From the NCBI GenBank assembly GCA_964512635.1, contig CAZEJB010000020.1, positions 1-64,000 on the forward strand: a DNA stretch of 64,000 bases, in the 5' to 3' direction. This DNA is from JADZFO01 sp964512635 (lineage in GTDB: Bacteria; 4484-113; JAFGCY01). Below, in pieces: positions 43,187 to 51,336 of the stretch (positions are counted from its first letter, which is position 1; the number at the start of each line of letters is the position of its first letter). The position numbers and the translations under genes were made by a program. The notes beneath the pieces are model-generated. The model saw only the letters and a list, made by a program, of their open reading frames with translations, searched no databases and had not been told where the DNA came from.

Positions 43187-44548
43187 CTAATAACGTTCCA
43201 TCGTGATCTCGGTCTTGGTCACCTTGCGGCGGCGCGGGGCCTTCTGGCCGGGTTCAAGTTCCTCAACCCGCGGGGCGCGCATGAACTTGATCTCGCGGCG
43301 CGGGCGGCCATCGGGGTAGGGCTCAACGTCCTCCACCACGGCCTCCAGCATGTCGCCTTCCTTGATCAGGCCATAGGCGTGCAGCTCGGCGACCTTGGTA
43401 TCGATGTATTTCTCCACCGCGCGCACCAGCGGGCGCACGCCGAGCTCCTGGTCGATGCCGCGGTCCACCAGCCAGTCGCGGGCGGCAGAGCTGAGCTTGA
43501 GGTGGAAGCCCATGCCGGCGAAGCGGGCCGCCGAGATGTTCAGCAGCTTCTGCAGGATGTCGTAAAGGCTGTGGCGGCCCAGCGCGCGGAAGACGATGAA
43601 CTCGGTCAGCCGGTTGCGGAACTCCGGGCTGAACATGCGCTTCATGGCTTCCTTGGCCGCGGTGTAGATCTGATAGTCCGTCTGCGCGGCGGTGGCGGCC
43701 GGCGGCTCGTTGCGGAAGCCGATGCGGCTGGCATGCAGGATGTTGTCGATGTCAAAGGCGCCGATGTTGGAGGTCATGATCACGATGCAGTCCTCAAAGG
43801 AGACCGATCCGTCATCCTCCTTGGTGCGGCGGGCCAGGGTGATGCGGCCCTCGTCCATGATCTGCAGCAGCAGGTTATGCAGGCGGTAATGCCCCTTCTC
43901 AACCTCGTCGAACAGGATCACGCGGTTCTTGACGCCTTCCACATTCTCACGCTGGAAGACGGCCGGCAGGTCCGAGCCGACATAGCCCGGAGGAGCGCCG
44001 ATCAGCCGCGCGATGGCGTGGGGCTCGCTGTATTCAGAGCAGTCGATCTTCAGCACGGCGCGGTGGTCGTCGTGCAGGGCCTTGGCCAGCGCGCGCACGG
44101 TCTCGGTCTTGCCGACGCCGGTCGGGCCGGCGAAGAACATCACGCTGATCGGGCGGCCGGGGGTGCGGAAGCCCTCGCGGGCGCGCAGCAGAGCCCGGCT
44201 GATCGCCTGAATCGCGCGGTCCTGGCCGATCACTTCCTTGTGCAGCACCTCGACGATGTCGTCAACGGGGCTGCGGGCGCCCTTGGGGATAACCACCGGA
44301 ATGGTGGCCTCCACATCGGTGATCAGCGGGGGCTTCACGACGCCGCCGGAGCTGCCGTCGCGGGCGACCTCAAGCGGGTAGTCCGACTCGCTGCTGGTTT
44401 CAGCGCTAAGGGTCTTGCGGCCCCGGCGGCTGGCGGCAGCCACATCCTTGCTGCTGGCCGGAGCCAGCAGGGGCGCCTTGGTGCTGCGGCGGGCAGGAGC
44501 CTTGGGCCCCTCCGGCGGCGGCGTATCTGTTTTCTTACGCGGAGGCAT
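43187..44548 (-). CDS. Stand-alone AAA+ ATPase related to the ClpA/ClpB D2 module
   Basis: 453 residues. A Lys/Pro/Ala-rich disordered N-terminus (1-90) precedes one AAA+ module: Walker A GPTGVGKT (141-148), aromatic pore loop GYVG (189-192), Walker B VILFDEVE (210-217), sensor-1 TSN, an FRNRL arginine-finger segment, and the D2-small domain with GVRPLVRAVEKYI (sensor 2). This is ClpB/ClpA D2 without the N-domain and D1 ring. It should form a hexameric unfoldase; no ClpP-binding IGF/LGF loop is evident, so disaggregation or remodelling is more likely. TAAACT ends about seven bases before the start, with no ribosome-binding site. Confidence 0.85.
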   Translation of the reverse strand: MPPRKKTDTPPPEGPKAPARRSTKAPLLAPASSKDVAAASRRGRKTLSAETSSESDYPLEVARDGSSGGVVKPPLITDVEATIPVVIPKGARSPVDDIVEVLHKEVIGQDRAIQAISRALLRAREGFRTPGRPISVMFFAGPTGVGKTETVRALAKALHDDHRAVLKIDCSEYSEPHAIARLIGAPPGYVGSDLPAVFQRENVEGVKNRVILFDEVEKGHYRLHNLLLQIMDEGRITLARRTKEDDGSVSFEDCIVIMTSNIGAFDIDNILHASRIGFRNEPPAATAAQTDYQIYTAAKEAMKRMFSPEFRNRLTEFIVFRALGRHSLYDILQKLLNISAARFAGMGFHLKLSSAARDWLVDRGIDQELGVRPLVRAVEKYIDTKVAELHAYGLIKEGDMLEAVVEDVEPYPDGRPRREIKFMRAPRVEELEPGQKAPRRRKVTKTEITMERY

Positions 44549-44710
44549 AGCAGCTAGTTTATCGGCAGGCAGGGGCCTTTTGATGACCCGGGCTGATTCT
44601 CAGTTCTGCCCCGCAGGAGGACAGCGCTCAGTTCTTTGCGCCGTGTCTGTTTCAAGCTTGCCGGCTGCTCTTCTGACTCGGGCCTGAAACTCTGGTTCGC
44701 GGGCGGCGCT

Positions 44711-44824
44711 CTTAGCCCGGTTTCGCAAGAAGCCACAAACCCTTCAAGGAGTATTGAAATGAGCACGGTACAGCCGGGTCCCACGATCTGCAGAAGCCGG
44801 TTATCCGGCTTCTGCCGGTTTTAA
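44711..44824 (+). pseudogene. Relic of a small lipoprotein unit: leader, start codon and terminator only
   Basis: The segment has the shared GGTTTCGCAAGA leader (44718), AAGGAG, an ATG at 44759, only 21 codons ending at 44824, and a perfect 11-bp hairpin with a T run (44790-44815). The other copies of this leader drive lipoproteins of over 200 residues that end in similar hairpins. It looks like a unit whose coding part was deleted. An attenuator or a tiny real peptide cannot be excluded. Confidence 0.45.
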
Positions 44825-44846
44825 CTCCGACTTAACTTGAAGCTGG

Positions 44847-45079
44847 TTTGAAGCATCTGGCCAGCGGGTAAAGCATCCGGTTTCGCAAGAGACCCCGCAA
44901 CATCACTGAAGTATGGAGNNNNNNNNNNNNNNNNNNNNNNNNNNNNNNNNNNNNNNNNNNNNNNNNNNNNNNNNNNNNNNNNNNNNNNNNNNNNNNNNNN
45001 NNNNNNNNNNNNNNNNNNGCGGGTAAAGCATCCGGTTTCGCAAGAGACCCCGCAACATCACTGAAGTATGGAGACTTCG
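44847..45079 (+). promoter_or_regulatory. Shared promoter and 5' hairpin leader, split by the assembly gap
   Basis: TTTGAA (44847-44852), 16 bases, TAAAGC (44869-44874), then GGTTTC-GCAA-GAGACC, a GNRA-capped hairpin near the expected RNA 5' end. A second identical copy of the hairpin region follows the N run and precedes the lipoprotein at 45080. Confidence 0.55.
44864..45073. repeat. 55-bp identical sequences flanking a 100-N scaffold gap
   Basis: 44864-44918 and 45019-45073 are identical over 55 bases. The N run at 44919-45018 is exactly 100, a nominal gap size. Identical 55-base contig ends are typical of de Bruijn contigs that overlap by one k-mer, so the true sequence may hold a single copy or a collapsed tandem unit. 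Confidence 0.85.
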
Positions 45080-45709
45080 ATGAAAACGCTGAACCTTTGC
45101 CTCTGGCTTTCGCTTATGGTCCTGACGCTGGGCCTCGCCTCCTGTGGCGGGACCGGCGCCGGCTCCCCCATCCAGCAGGAACTGGATGCGCCGCAGCAGG
45201 AGGCTGCGACCGGCGCTCCGGCTTTCGAGACCCCCGGGGCTGACACGGCAGAACGCGATTCAAGCTATCTGCCCGGCGGCTATGCCTACTGCTTCGGCCC
45301 CTACAGCATGGTCAACCACCATTACAACTACAACTTCTACTGGGGCAACGTGAAGGAAACGCCGGACGGCCTTGGCGACAAGCTTTCGATCCGCGGCGGC
45401 AAGTCCACTCCGAGCGGCGTGCGCTACTGGTTCACCAAGGGCCAGGGCCAGGCGCAGGCTGCCCGCATCCGCCGGCTCTACTTCCAGGGCTATGGCACCC
45501 AGCTCCAGGTCCACCTGCTGAACGTCAGCACGGGCAGCTATGACCCCTGGCAGACGCTGAACATGAATGACGCCGCGGCCCACCACTTCTGGCCCAGCGT
45601 GCGGGTGGATCTGCAGCACATCAGCAGCACTGGCCGCGTGGTGGCCGAGGTGCGCAGTCCGGCCGGACAGGTCAATGATCTCTACGTGATCATGAGTGAT
45701 GTCTGGTAG
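45080..45709 (+). CDS. Small lipoprotein, array member 1
   Basis: 209 residues. Lipobox LGLASC, then GTGAGSPIQQELDAP, a segment conserved with the next two genes. The mature domain has SYLPGGYAYCFGPYSM, WFTKGQG, RIRRLYFQGYGTQLQVHLLN and GRVVAEVRSPAG; it is beta-rich and aligns over its length with the gene at 46778. GGAG six bases upstream favours this ATG over that at 45068. The function is unknown; a surface sandwich domain is likely. A GCAA-capped terminator follows. Confidence 0.75.
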   Translation: MKTLNLCLWLSLMVLTLGLASCGGTGAGSPIQQELDAPQQEAATGAPAFETPGADTAERDSSYLPGGYAYCFGPYSMVNHHYNYNFYWGNVKETPDGLGDKLSIRGGKSTPSGVRYWFTKGQGQAQAARIRRLYFQGYGTQLQVHLLNVSTGSYDPWQTLNMNDAAAHHFWPSVRVDLQHISSTGRVVAEVRSPAGQVNDLYVIMSDVW

Positions 45710-45736
45710 ACCCCTGGATCAAACACGGAACTACAG

Positions 45737-45759
45737 GGCGGCCCGCAAGGGCCGCCTTT
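45737..45759 (+). terminator. Rho-independent terminator with GCAA loop
   Basis: GGCGGCCC-GCAA-GGGCCGCC followed by TTT. It separates the first two lipoprotein units. Confidence 0.85.
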
Positions 45760-45821
45760 CGCTCTGAGCCCCCTGCAGCCCGCCGGGCCGGCACGGATTT
45801 CGCGGTATTCCCGCCGCGCTG

Positions 45822-45897
45822 TTTAGCCCTCCCGGGCCAGGGGTAATACATCCGGTTTCGCAGGAAACCCCACCAAACAGAAGCAAGGAGATAAGTC
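45822..45897 (+). promoter_or_regulatory. Shared promoter and 5' hairpin leader, copy D
   Basis: TTTAGC (45822-45827), 16 bases, TAATAC (45844-45849), then GGTTTC-GCAG-GAAACC and AAGGAG before the ATG. Layout and spacing match the copies at 44847 and 46701. Confidence 0.6.
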
Positions 45898-46566
45898 ATG
45901 AACCGCTCAGTTAACAAGCTCTCTGGAATCGCCCTGTGGGTTTCTTGTCTGGCCCTGATGGCGCTGATCGCCTCCTGCGGCAGCTCCAACATCGGCTCCC
46001 CCATCCAGGACGACCTGGATGCACCCGCCGGCCCCCAGCTCGGTGAGCCGCCCCTCGACCCCAGCCTGCTGCCCGCTGAAGGAACCAAGGGCGATGCGGT
46101 GGAGATCATCGAGGAGCCCGTCATCGTCGAGGAGGGCAAGAGCGCGTCTTACACTCCCGGCCTGCCGGTCTGGATCCCGGCGGGGATCAGCGTGATGAAC
46201 CCCCAGGCCTATGGCTGGAAGGGCGGCAACGTCAAGGACCTCGCCGGGGCGCCCTTTGTGCAGCTGATCAACGCGCCGGGCATCGTGCCTCAGCCCGAAG
46301 CCTGGGTGCGCTATGACATCCGCGAGAACGTGGCCGGCCGCCTGCAGACGATCATGATCATGGGCACGGGCACCAAGCTGCGGGTCAACCTTTACAAGTG
46401 GAACAGCGCCGCCTGGCAGAACTTCGGCCTGTACGACCTGAACAACGGCCCGGTGATGATCCAGGTTCCGGCGGAGTACGTCCAGAACGGGCACGTCTAT
46501 CTCAAGCTGCGTGAGCCCTACATCGGCACCAGCCAGATCAACTCGATCGAGGTTAACGTGTTCTAG
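45898..46566 (+). CDS. Small lipoprotein, array member 2
   Basis: 222 residues. The signal peptide LWVSCLALMALIASC is nearly identical to that of the gene at 46778, followed by SSNIGSPIQDDLDAP. The linker is Pro/Glu-rich. The mature domain differs from members 1 and 3 (WIPAGISVMN, GTGTKLRVNLYKWNSAAWQ), but keeps the same order of strands and a C-terminal IEVNVF. AAGGAG precedes the ATG. This is a paralogue with a conserved export part and a diverged surface domain. Function unknown. Confidence 0.75.
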   Translation: MNRSVNKLSGIALWVSCLALMALIASCGSSNIGSPIQDDLDAPAGPQLGEPPLDPSLLPAEGTKGDAVEIIEEPVIVEEGKSASYTPGLPVWIPAGISVMNPQAYGWKGGNVKDLAGAPFVQLINAPGIVPQPEAWVRYDIRENVAGRLQTIMIMGTGTKLRVNLYKWNSAAWQNFGLYDLNNGPVMIQVPAEYVQNGHVYLKLREPYIGTSQINSIEVNVF

Positions 46567-46616
46567 CTCAGCGCAAGCTGACACTGCAAGCGCATGCATG
46601 AACTGGTACAAGCAAG

Positions 46617-46646
46617 GCGGCAGGCCGGGTCCTGCCGCTCTGCTTT
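46617..46646 (+). terminator. Probable terminator
   Basis: An 8-bp stem GCGGCAGG / CCTGCCGC around CCGGGT, followed by TCTGCTTT. The T run is weak. Confidence 0.6.
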
Positions 46647-46653
46647 GGAATTG

Positions 46654-46680
46654 CAGGGGCGCACTGATTGCGCCCGCCCT
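46654..46680. repeat. Degenerate REP-like palindrome
   Basis: AGGGGCGCACTGATTGCGCC closely resembles the three elements at 38773-38902. Confidence 0.6.
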
Positions 46681-46700
46681 AATAAAAGTTCGCTCCACTG

Positions 46701-46777
46701 TTTAGCCATCGCGCCCTGCGGGTAATACATCCGGTTTCGCAAGAGACCCCACAATTCAGAAGCAAGGAGATAAGGAA
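46701..46777 (+). promoter_or_regulatory. Shared promoter and 5' hairpin leader, copy E
   Basis: TTTAGC (46701-46706), 16 bases, TAATAC (46723-46728), then GGTTTC-GCAA-GAGACC (46733-46748) and AAGGAG. It is nearly identical to copy D. Confidence 0.6.
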
Positions 46778-47533
46778 ATGAAACGCTTCAACATCGCCCT
46801 GTGGGTATCTTGTCTAGCCCTGATGGCGCTGATCGCCTCCTGCGGCGGCAGCAACATCGGCTCCCCCATCCAGGATGACCTGAATGCAGACAATGGCGGA
46901 GAACTGGCACCCCCGCCCTATGACCCTGCCCTCGACCCGGACAACGAAGCTGTCGAGGAAGAAGGCGATCCGGCTCCGCCGCCCTTCGACCCCGCCCTGA
47001 TCCCGGACGAGGAGCTCGGCATTCCGCCGGTCGACCCCGGACCGGATCCCGGCTTCAACCCGCAGCTTGACGAGAAGGCCGCCAGCTACCTGCCCGGCGG
47101 TTTCGCCTGGTGCTACAGCGGTGTGAACACCCTGGTGGACAACCACTTCAACTACACCTCCCGCTGGGGTAGTGTGATCGAGACTGTCGTCGGCCCGGTC
47201 AAGACAGTGCACCTGCGCTCCAGCAGCGATACCATTGCCGGCATCAAGTACTGGTTTAAGAAGGGCCCGAACGTGCTGCCCGGCGAGCGTATCCGCCGCC
47301 TGGAGTTCCACGGCACAGGTAAGCAGCTGCAGGTCCACCTCTACAACTTCAGCACCGGCGCCTATGACCCCTATGTGACCTTCAACCTGGACGACGCCCC
47401 GATGCTGGGCTTCTGGCCTTACATCAACGTCGGCGCTCAGCACGTGGACACCAGCGGACGCGTGGTGGCCGAGGTGCGCAGCAAGCTGCTGAACTACAAC
47501 AAAATCGTCAGCATCCGTACGGATGTGTATTAG
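46778..47533 (+). CDS. Small lipoprotein, array member 3
   Basis: 251 residues. Lipobox LIASC and SNIGSPIQDDLNA as in member 2. A long Pro/Asp/Glu-rich linker (about residues 45-100, with DPALIPDEEL-type repeats) carries the domain away from the membrane. The domain (SYLPGGFAWCYSGVN, WFKKGPN, RIRRLEFHGTGKQLQVHLYNFSTGAYDP, GRVVAEVRSK) is clearly homologous to member 1. So members 1 and 3 share the domain, and members 2 and 3 share the signal peptide and leader, which suggests recombination within the array. Confidence 0.78.
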   Translation: MKRFNIALWVSCLALMALIASCGGSNIGSPIQDDLNADNGGELAPPPYDPALDPDNEAVEEEGDPAPPPFDPALIPDEELGIPPVDPGPDPGFNPQLDEKAASYLPGGFAWCYSGVNTLVDNHFNYTSRWGSVIETVVGPVKTVHLRSSSDTIAGIKYWFKKGPNVLPGERIRRLEFHGTGKQLQVHLYNFSTGAYDPYVTFNLDDAPMLGFWPYINVGAQHVDTSGRVVAEVRSKLLNYNKIVSIRTDVY

Positions 47534-47602
47534 AGCCAGATGCTGTGGGGACACCGGCAGGCAGTGCGCCTGAAACCAAGCTATCTTCCCATTCCCATCG
47601 TC

Positions 47603-47625
47603 AAAGCGGACCGCAAGGGCCGCTT
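47603..47625 (+). terminator. Rho-independent terminator with GCAA loop
   Basis: AAAGCGG-A-CC-GCAA-GG-G-CCGCTTTT, with one mismatch in the stem. Confidence 0.75.
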
Positions 47626-47706
47626 TTCACCTGCGGCAGGGTATACAGTTCCGTCCCTGCCGCTGACCCCGGCGCAGGCGCGCCGTCGAGTCGCAAGGAG
47701 CATCGT

Positions 47707-49959
47707 ATGAACAAGCTGAAACTGAAGCTGCTGCTGGTACTGCTGCTGAGCCTCAGCAGCCTCGCTGCATCCTGCGGCGGCGGTATGGCGCTTAGCCTGC
47801 CGGAGGACCTGAGCAGCCTGGACCCGGCAGCGCAGGGTGAGGCCGGTCTGATCCGCGAGACTGCAGCGGTCGCCGATACCGGCATCCTTGACAGCGCCGG
47901 CCTGACCGGACAGTACAGCTCGATGGCCATTGTCAGCGGCAATCCGGCGATTGCCTACTACGACTCGACCAACGGCGACCTGCGCTATATCCGCGCCAGC
48001 AATGCCGATGGCACCGCCTGGAACGCCTCGGTGCTGGTGGTTTCAACCGGTATCTCCGGGCAGCACTGCTCGCTGGCGGTGGTCAACGGCAACCCGGCGA
48101 TCAGCTATTTCGATTCCACCAACGGCGACCTGCGCTTTGTCCGCTCCAGCGATGTCAACGGAGCCGCCTGGGGTGCGCCGGTAGCGGTAGACACGGCCGG
48201 CATCACCGGCCTTTACACCTCCCTGGCAGTGGCCAGCGGAGTGCCGGTGATCAGCTACTACGACCAGACGAATGCGAACCTGCGTTTTGTCCGCGCCTCA
48301 AACGCGAATGGCACGGCATGGAACGTCGCCCAGACGGTTGACAGCACGGGGGACCGCGGGCAATACACTTCGCTGGCCCTGATCGGCGGCATCCCGGCGA
48401 TCAGTTACTACGACCTGACCAACGGCAACCTGCGCTTCGTGCGGGCCACAAACGCCAGCGGCAGCGCCTGGGGCGCTGGGATTAACGTGGACAGCACCGG
48501 CTTCACCGGGCTTTATACCTCGCTGGCCCAGGTCAACGGCAACCCGGCGATCAGCTACTTCGACCAGACCAATGGCGACCTGCGCTACGTGCGCGCTACC
48601 AATGCTACCGGCACAAGCTGGGGCACGCCGCTGAGCTTCGACACGACAGGTACCGTCGGTCAGTACACCAGTCTGCGGATCATCGGCAGCAACCCCGCCA
48701 TCGCCTACTTTGATGTGACCCGCGCCGACCTGCGTTATATCCGCTCGACGGACCTGAACGGCGCGGTCTGGGGGACGCCGCAGAGCATCGACGACGGCGG
48801 CACCGGCAGCGCGGGCCAGTATGCCTCGCTGCTGTCAGTCAACGGCCGCCCGGCGGTGGCCTACTACCACGTCACCAGCGGCGACCTGCGCTACGTCCGC
48901 GCCGGCGACGCGAATGGCGATAGTTGGAGCGCCATGCTTTCGCTTGACACGGTCAACCTGCGCGGCCAGTTCACCAGCATGGCGATCGTCAACGGCAACC
49001 CGGCGATCAGCTACTTTGACGCGACCCAGGGCGATCTGCGCTATGTCCGCGCCAAGAACGCCGCCGGCACCAGCTGGAACGCGCCGCTGGTGCTGGACTC
49101 GGTCAGCACTACCGGGCAGTACACCAGCCTGGCGGTGATCAACGGCAACCCCGCAATCAGCTACTTCGATTCGGCCAACGGCGACCTGCGCTATGTGCGG
49201 GCCACTGACATCAGTGGCACTGCCTGGGGCGCGCCGGTCACGATCGACAGCGCCGGCACCACCGGCCAGTTCACCAGCCTGGCCGTGGTCAACGGCAACC
49301 CGGCCATCAGCTACTACGACGTGGGTAACGGCAACCTGCGCTTCGTCCGCGCCACCAACATCAACGGCACGGCCTGGGGCGCGGGGATCAGCGTGGACAG
49401 CGCCGGCATCACCGGCCTGTATACCTCACTGGCCATCGTCTCCGGCAATCCGGCGATCAGCTACTACGACCAGACTAATGCCAACCTGCGCTATGTCCGG
49501 GCGACCAATACCAGCGGCTCGGCCTGGGGCGCTCCGCTCAGCGTTGACACCGCCGGCAACACCGGCCAGTACAGCAGCCTCGCGGTCGTGAATGGCAACC
49601 CGGCGATCAGTTATTACGACGCCAGCCTGGGCGACCTGCGCTATGTGCGGGCCAGCAATGCCACCGGCTCGGCCTGGGGCGCCAAGCTCAGCCTCGATAC
49701 TGCCAACGACGTCGGCGCCTACAGCAACCTGGAGGTCATCAACGGCAACCCGGCGGTGGCCTACTTCGACCAGACCAGCGCCAACCTGCGCTATATCCGC
49801 GCCAGCGACACCAGCGGCACTGCCTGGGCCGCCCCGCGCGTTATCGACAGCGTCGGCGGCGTGGGCAGCCACAACTTCCTGCTGCAGGTCAACGGCAGCC
49901 CGGCGATCAGCTACTACGACGTGACTAACGGCGACCTGAAGTATGTCTGGGGCTTCTAG
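47707..49959 (+). CDS. Lipoprotein made of fourteen 50-residue beta-propeller-type repeats
   Basis: 750 residues from an ATG with AAGGAG six bases upstream. Lipobox LAASC. From about residue 60 the protein is 13 complete repeats of 50 (one of 52) residues plus a final partial repeat that ends at the C-terminus. Each has the form GQYTSLAVVNGNPAISYYD, then GDLRYVRA and GTAWGAP. One repeat per blade would give 14 blades, fitting two seven-bladed propellers. The repeats resemble lectin- or sialidase-like blades, but no enzyme residues are seen. It follows the small lipoprotein array on the same strand and ends in a terminator. Confidence 0.85.
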   Translation: MNKLKLKLLLVLLLSLSSLAASCGGGMALSLPEDLSSLDPAAQGEAGLIRETAAVADTGILDSAGLTGQYSSMAIVSGNPAIAYYDSTNGDLRYIRASNADGTAWNASVLVVSTGISGQHCSLAVVNGNPAISYFDSTNGDLRFVRSSDVNGAAWGAPVAVDTAGITGLYTSLAVASGVPVISYYDQTNANLRFVRASNANGTAWNVAQTVDSTGDRGQYTSLALIGGIPAISYYDLTNGNLRFVRATNASGSAWGAGINVDSTGFTGLYTSLAQVNGNPAISYFDQTNGDLRYVRATNATGTSWGTPLSFDTTGTVGQYTSLRIIGSNPAIAYFDVTRADLRYIRSTDLNGAVWGTPQSIDDGGTGSAGQYASLLSVNGRPAVAYYHVTSGDLRYVRAGDANGDSWSAMLSLDTVNLRGQFTSMAIVNGNPAISYFDATQGDLRYVRAKNAAGTSWNAPLVLDSVSTTGQYTSLAVINGNPAISYFDSANGDLRYVRATDISGTAWGAPVTIDSAGTTGQFTSLAVVNGNPAISYYDVGNGNLRFVRATNINGTAWGAGISVDSAGITGLYTSLAIVSGNPAISYYDQTNANLRYVRATNTSGSAWGAPLSVDTAGNTGQYSSLAVVNGNPAISYYDASLGDLRYVRASNATGSAWGAKLSLDTANDVGAYSNLEVINGNPAVAYFDQTSANLRYIRASDTSGTAWAAPRVIDSVGGVGSHNFLLQVNGSPAISYYDVTNGDLKYVWGF

Positions 49960-49988
49960 GCCAGGTACTGCGAACCGAACTTAACGCG

Positions 49989-50018
49989 AGCCCCGTCCCC
50001 TGCCGGGGCTTTCGCTTT
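49989..50018 (+). terminator. Rho-independent terminator
   Basis: AGCCCCG / CGGGGCT stem with an 8-base loop, followed by TTCGCTTTC. Confidence 0.75.
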
Positions 50019-50108
50019 CACTTGCAGCCTGCTCTGTATTCGTAGGCACAGGCCTTGCCCGGCTGCAGCATGCCATATCATGCCCCTGCTGAAAAGCAGG
50101 AGGCAGGC

Positions 50109-51311
50109 ATGGGCGGCAACGACTCGGGCGAGACAGGCAGGCTGGAGGGCGCGGGCTTTTCGACCCGCCAGGTACACAGCGGGCACATCAGGGACGATGT
50201 TGGAAGCGTGATGCCGGCGATCTACCAGACCAGCATCTATGAGTTCCGCGACAGCGAACACGGCGCGGAAGTGATCCGCGAGCGCGAGGCCGGCTATGTC
50301 TATGCCCGCTGGGGCAGCCCCAACAGCCGGATGCTGGAGGCCGCGCTGGCCGACCTGCACTCCGGCGCGGGCGCCTGGACCTTCGCCACCGGCATCGCCG
50401 CGGTGAACTTCATTTATTTCGCCCTGCTCAAGGCTGGCGACCACATCATCTGCGCCGAAAGCCTCTATGCCCCGACGCGCTACAGCCTCGAGCTCTACTG
50501 GTCACGCTTCGGCGTCGAGTTCAGCTTTGTTGACGCCACCAGCCTGGACAGCGTGGCGGCGGCGCTGCGGCCAAACACGCGGCATATCCACATCGAGACG
50601 CCGGCCAACCCGACCCTGCGGGTCAGCGACATCGCCGGTTGTGCGCAGATCGCCCATGACTGCGGCGCGCGCCTGAGCGTGGACAACACCTTCATGAGTC
50701 CGCTGCTTCAGCGCCCGCTGGAGCTTGGGGCGGACATCGTGATGGAGAGTCTGACCAAGTTCGTCAACGGCCACAGCGATGTTGTCGGCGGGGCGCTGGT
50801 CTTCGCCGACAAGGAGCTTTACGACAGCCTGTACAAGCCCTGGTACACCCTGGGCGCGACTATGGACCCGCACCAGGCCTGGCTGATCCAGCGCGGCCTG
50901 AAGACGCTCAAGCTGCGGGTGCTGGCGGCGCAGGAGAACGCGCAGGCGGTGGCGGAATACCTCGCTGCCCATCCGGCCGTCGGCGCCGTGCACTTCCCCG
51001 GCCTGCCCAGCCACCCGCAGTATGAGCTGCAGCGGCGGCAGGCCTCCGGCCCCGGCGCCTGCATGAGCTTTGAGCTCAAGGGCGGGCTTGATGCCGGGCG
51101 CAGCCTGATGGACCGCGTGCGGCTCTGCACCCGCGCAGTCAGCCTGGGCGGTATCGAGACCCTGATCAGCCACCCGGCGAGCATGACGCATGTGGCGCTG
51201 ACCAGCGAAGAGCGCACACAGGCTGGCGTGCCCGACGGACTGATCCGCTTTGCGGTCGGTATCGAGGACAGCGTGGATATCATCGCGGACCTGGAGCAGG
51301 CGCTTTCCTGA
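50109..51311 (+). CDS. Cys/Met metabolism PLP-dependent enzyme (gamma-lyase or gamma-synthase type)
   Basis: 400 residues. The PLP-binding lysine is in ESLTKFVNGHSDVVGG; other family motifs are YARWGSPNSRMLEAALADLH, FATGIAAVNF, IETPANPTLRVSDI and LGGIETLISHPASMTH. It belongs with methionine gamma-lyase, cystathionine gamma-lyase/synthase and O-acetylhomoserine sulfhydrylase; the exact reaction cannot be chosen from motifs. AGGAGG lies five bases before this ATG, so a longer upstream frame is unlikely. No methionine or cysteine genes are adjacent. Confidence 0.9.
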   Translation: MGGNDSGETGRLEGAGFSTRQVHSGHIRDDVGSVMPAIYQTSIYEFRDSEHGAEVIREREAGYVYARWGSPNSRMLEAALADLHSGAGAWTFATGIAAVNFIYFALLKAGDHIICAESLYAPTRYSLELYWSRFGVEFSFVDATSLDSVAAALRPNTRHIHIETPANPTLRVSDIAGCAQIAHDCGARLSVDNTFMSPLLQRPLELGADIVMESLTKFVNGHSDVVGGALVFADKELYDSLYKPWYTLGATMDPHQAWLIQRGLKTLKLRVLAAQENAQAVAEYLAAHPAVGAVHFPGLPSHPQYELQRRQASGPGACMSFELKGGLDAGRSLMDRVRLCTRAVSLGGIETLISHPASMTHVALTSEERTQAGVPDGLIRFAVGIEDSVDIIADLEQALS

Positions 51312-51336
51312 CGCGACTTCGTGACGCTTTTGAGGC

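Noticed and set aside
44559..44566. GCCGATAA on the minus strand before the AAA+ gene as a sigma-28 promoter
   Set aside because: The -35 region does not fit, the position is too close to the start codon, and TAAACT at the leaderless spacing explains it better.
45841..45897. Known riboswitch (for example c-di-GMP type) in the lipoprotein leader
   Set aside because: The conserved GCAAAG core and tetraloop-receptor features are absent; one short GNRA hairpin at the 5' end is all that can be seen.
47870..49959. Possible CRISPR-like array of regular 150-bp repeats
   Set aside because: The repeats are in-frame coding units of a lipoprotein with degenerate third positions, and there are no spacers.
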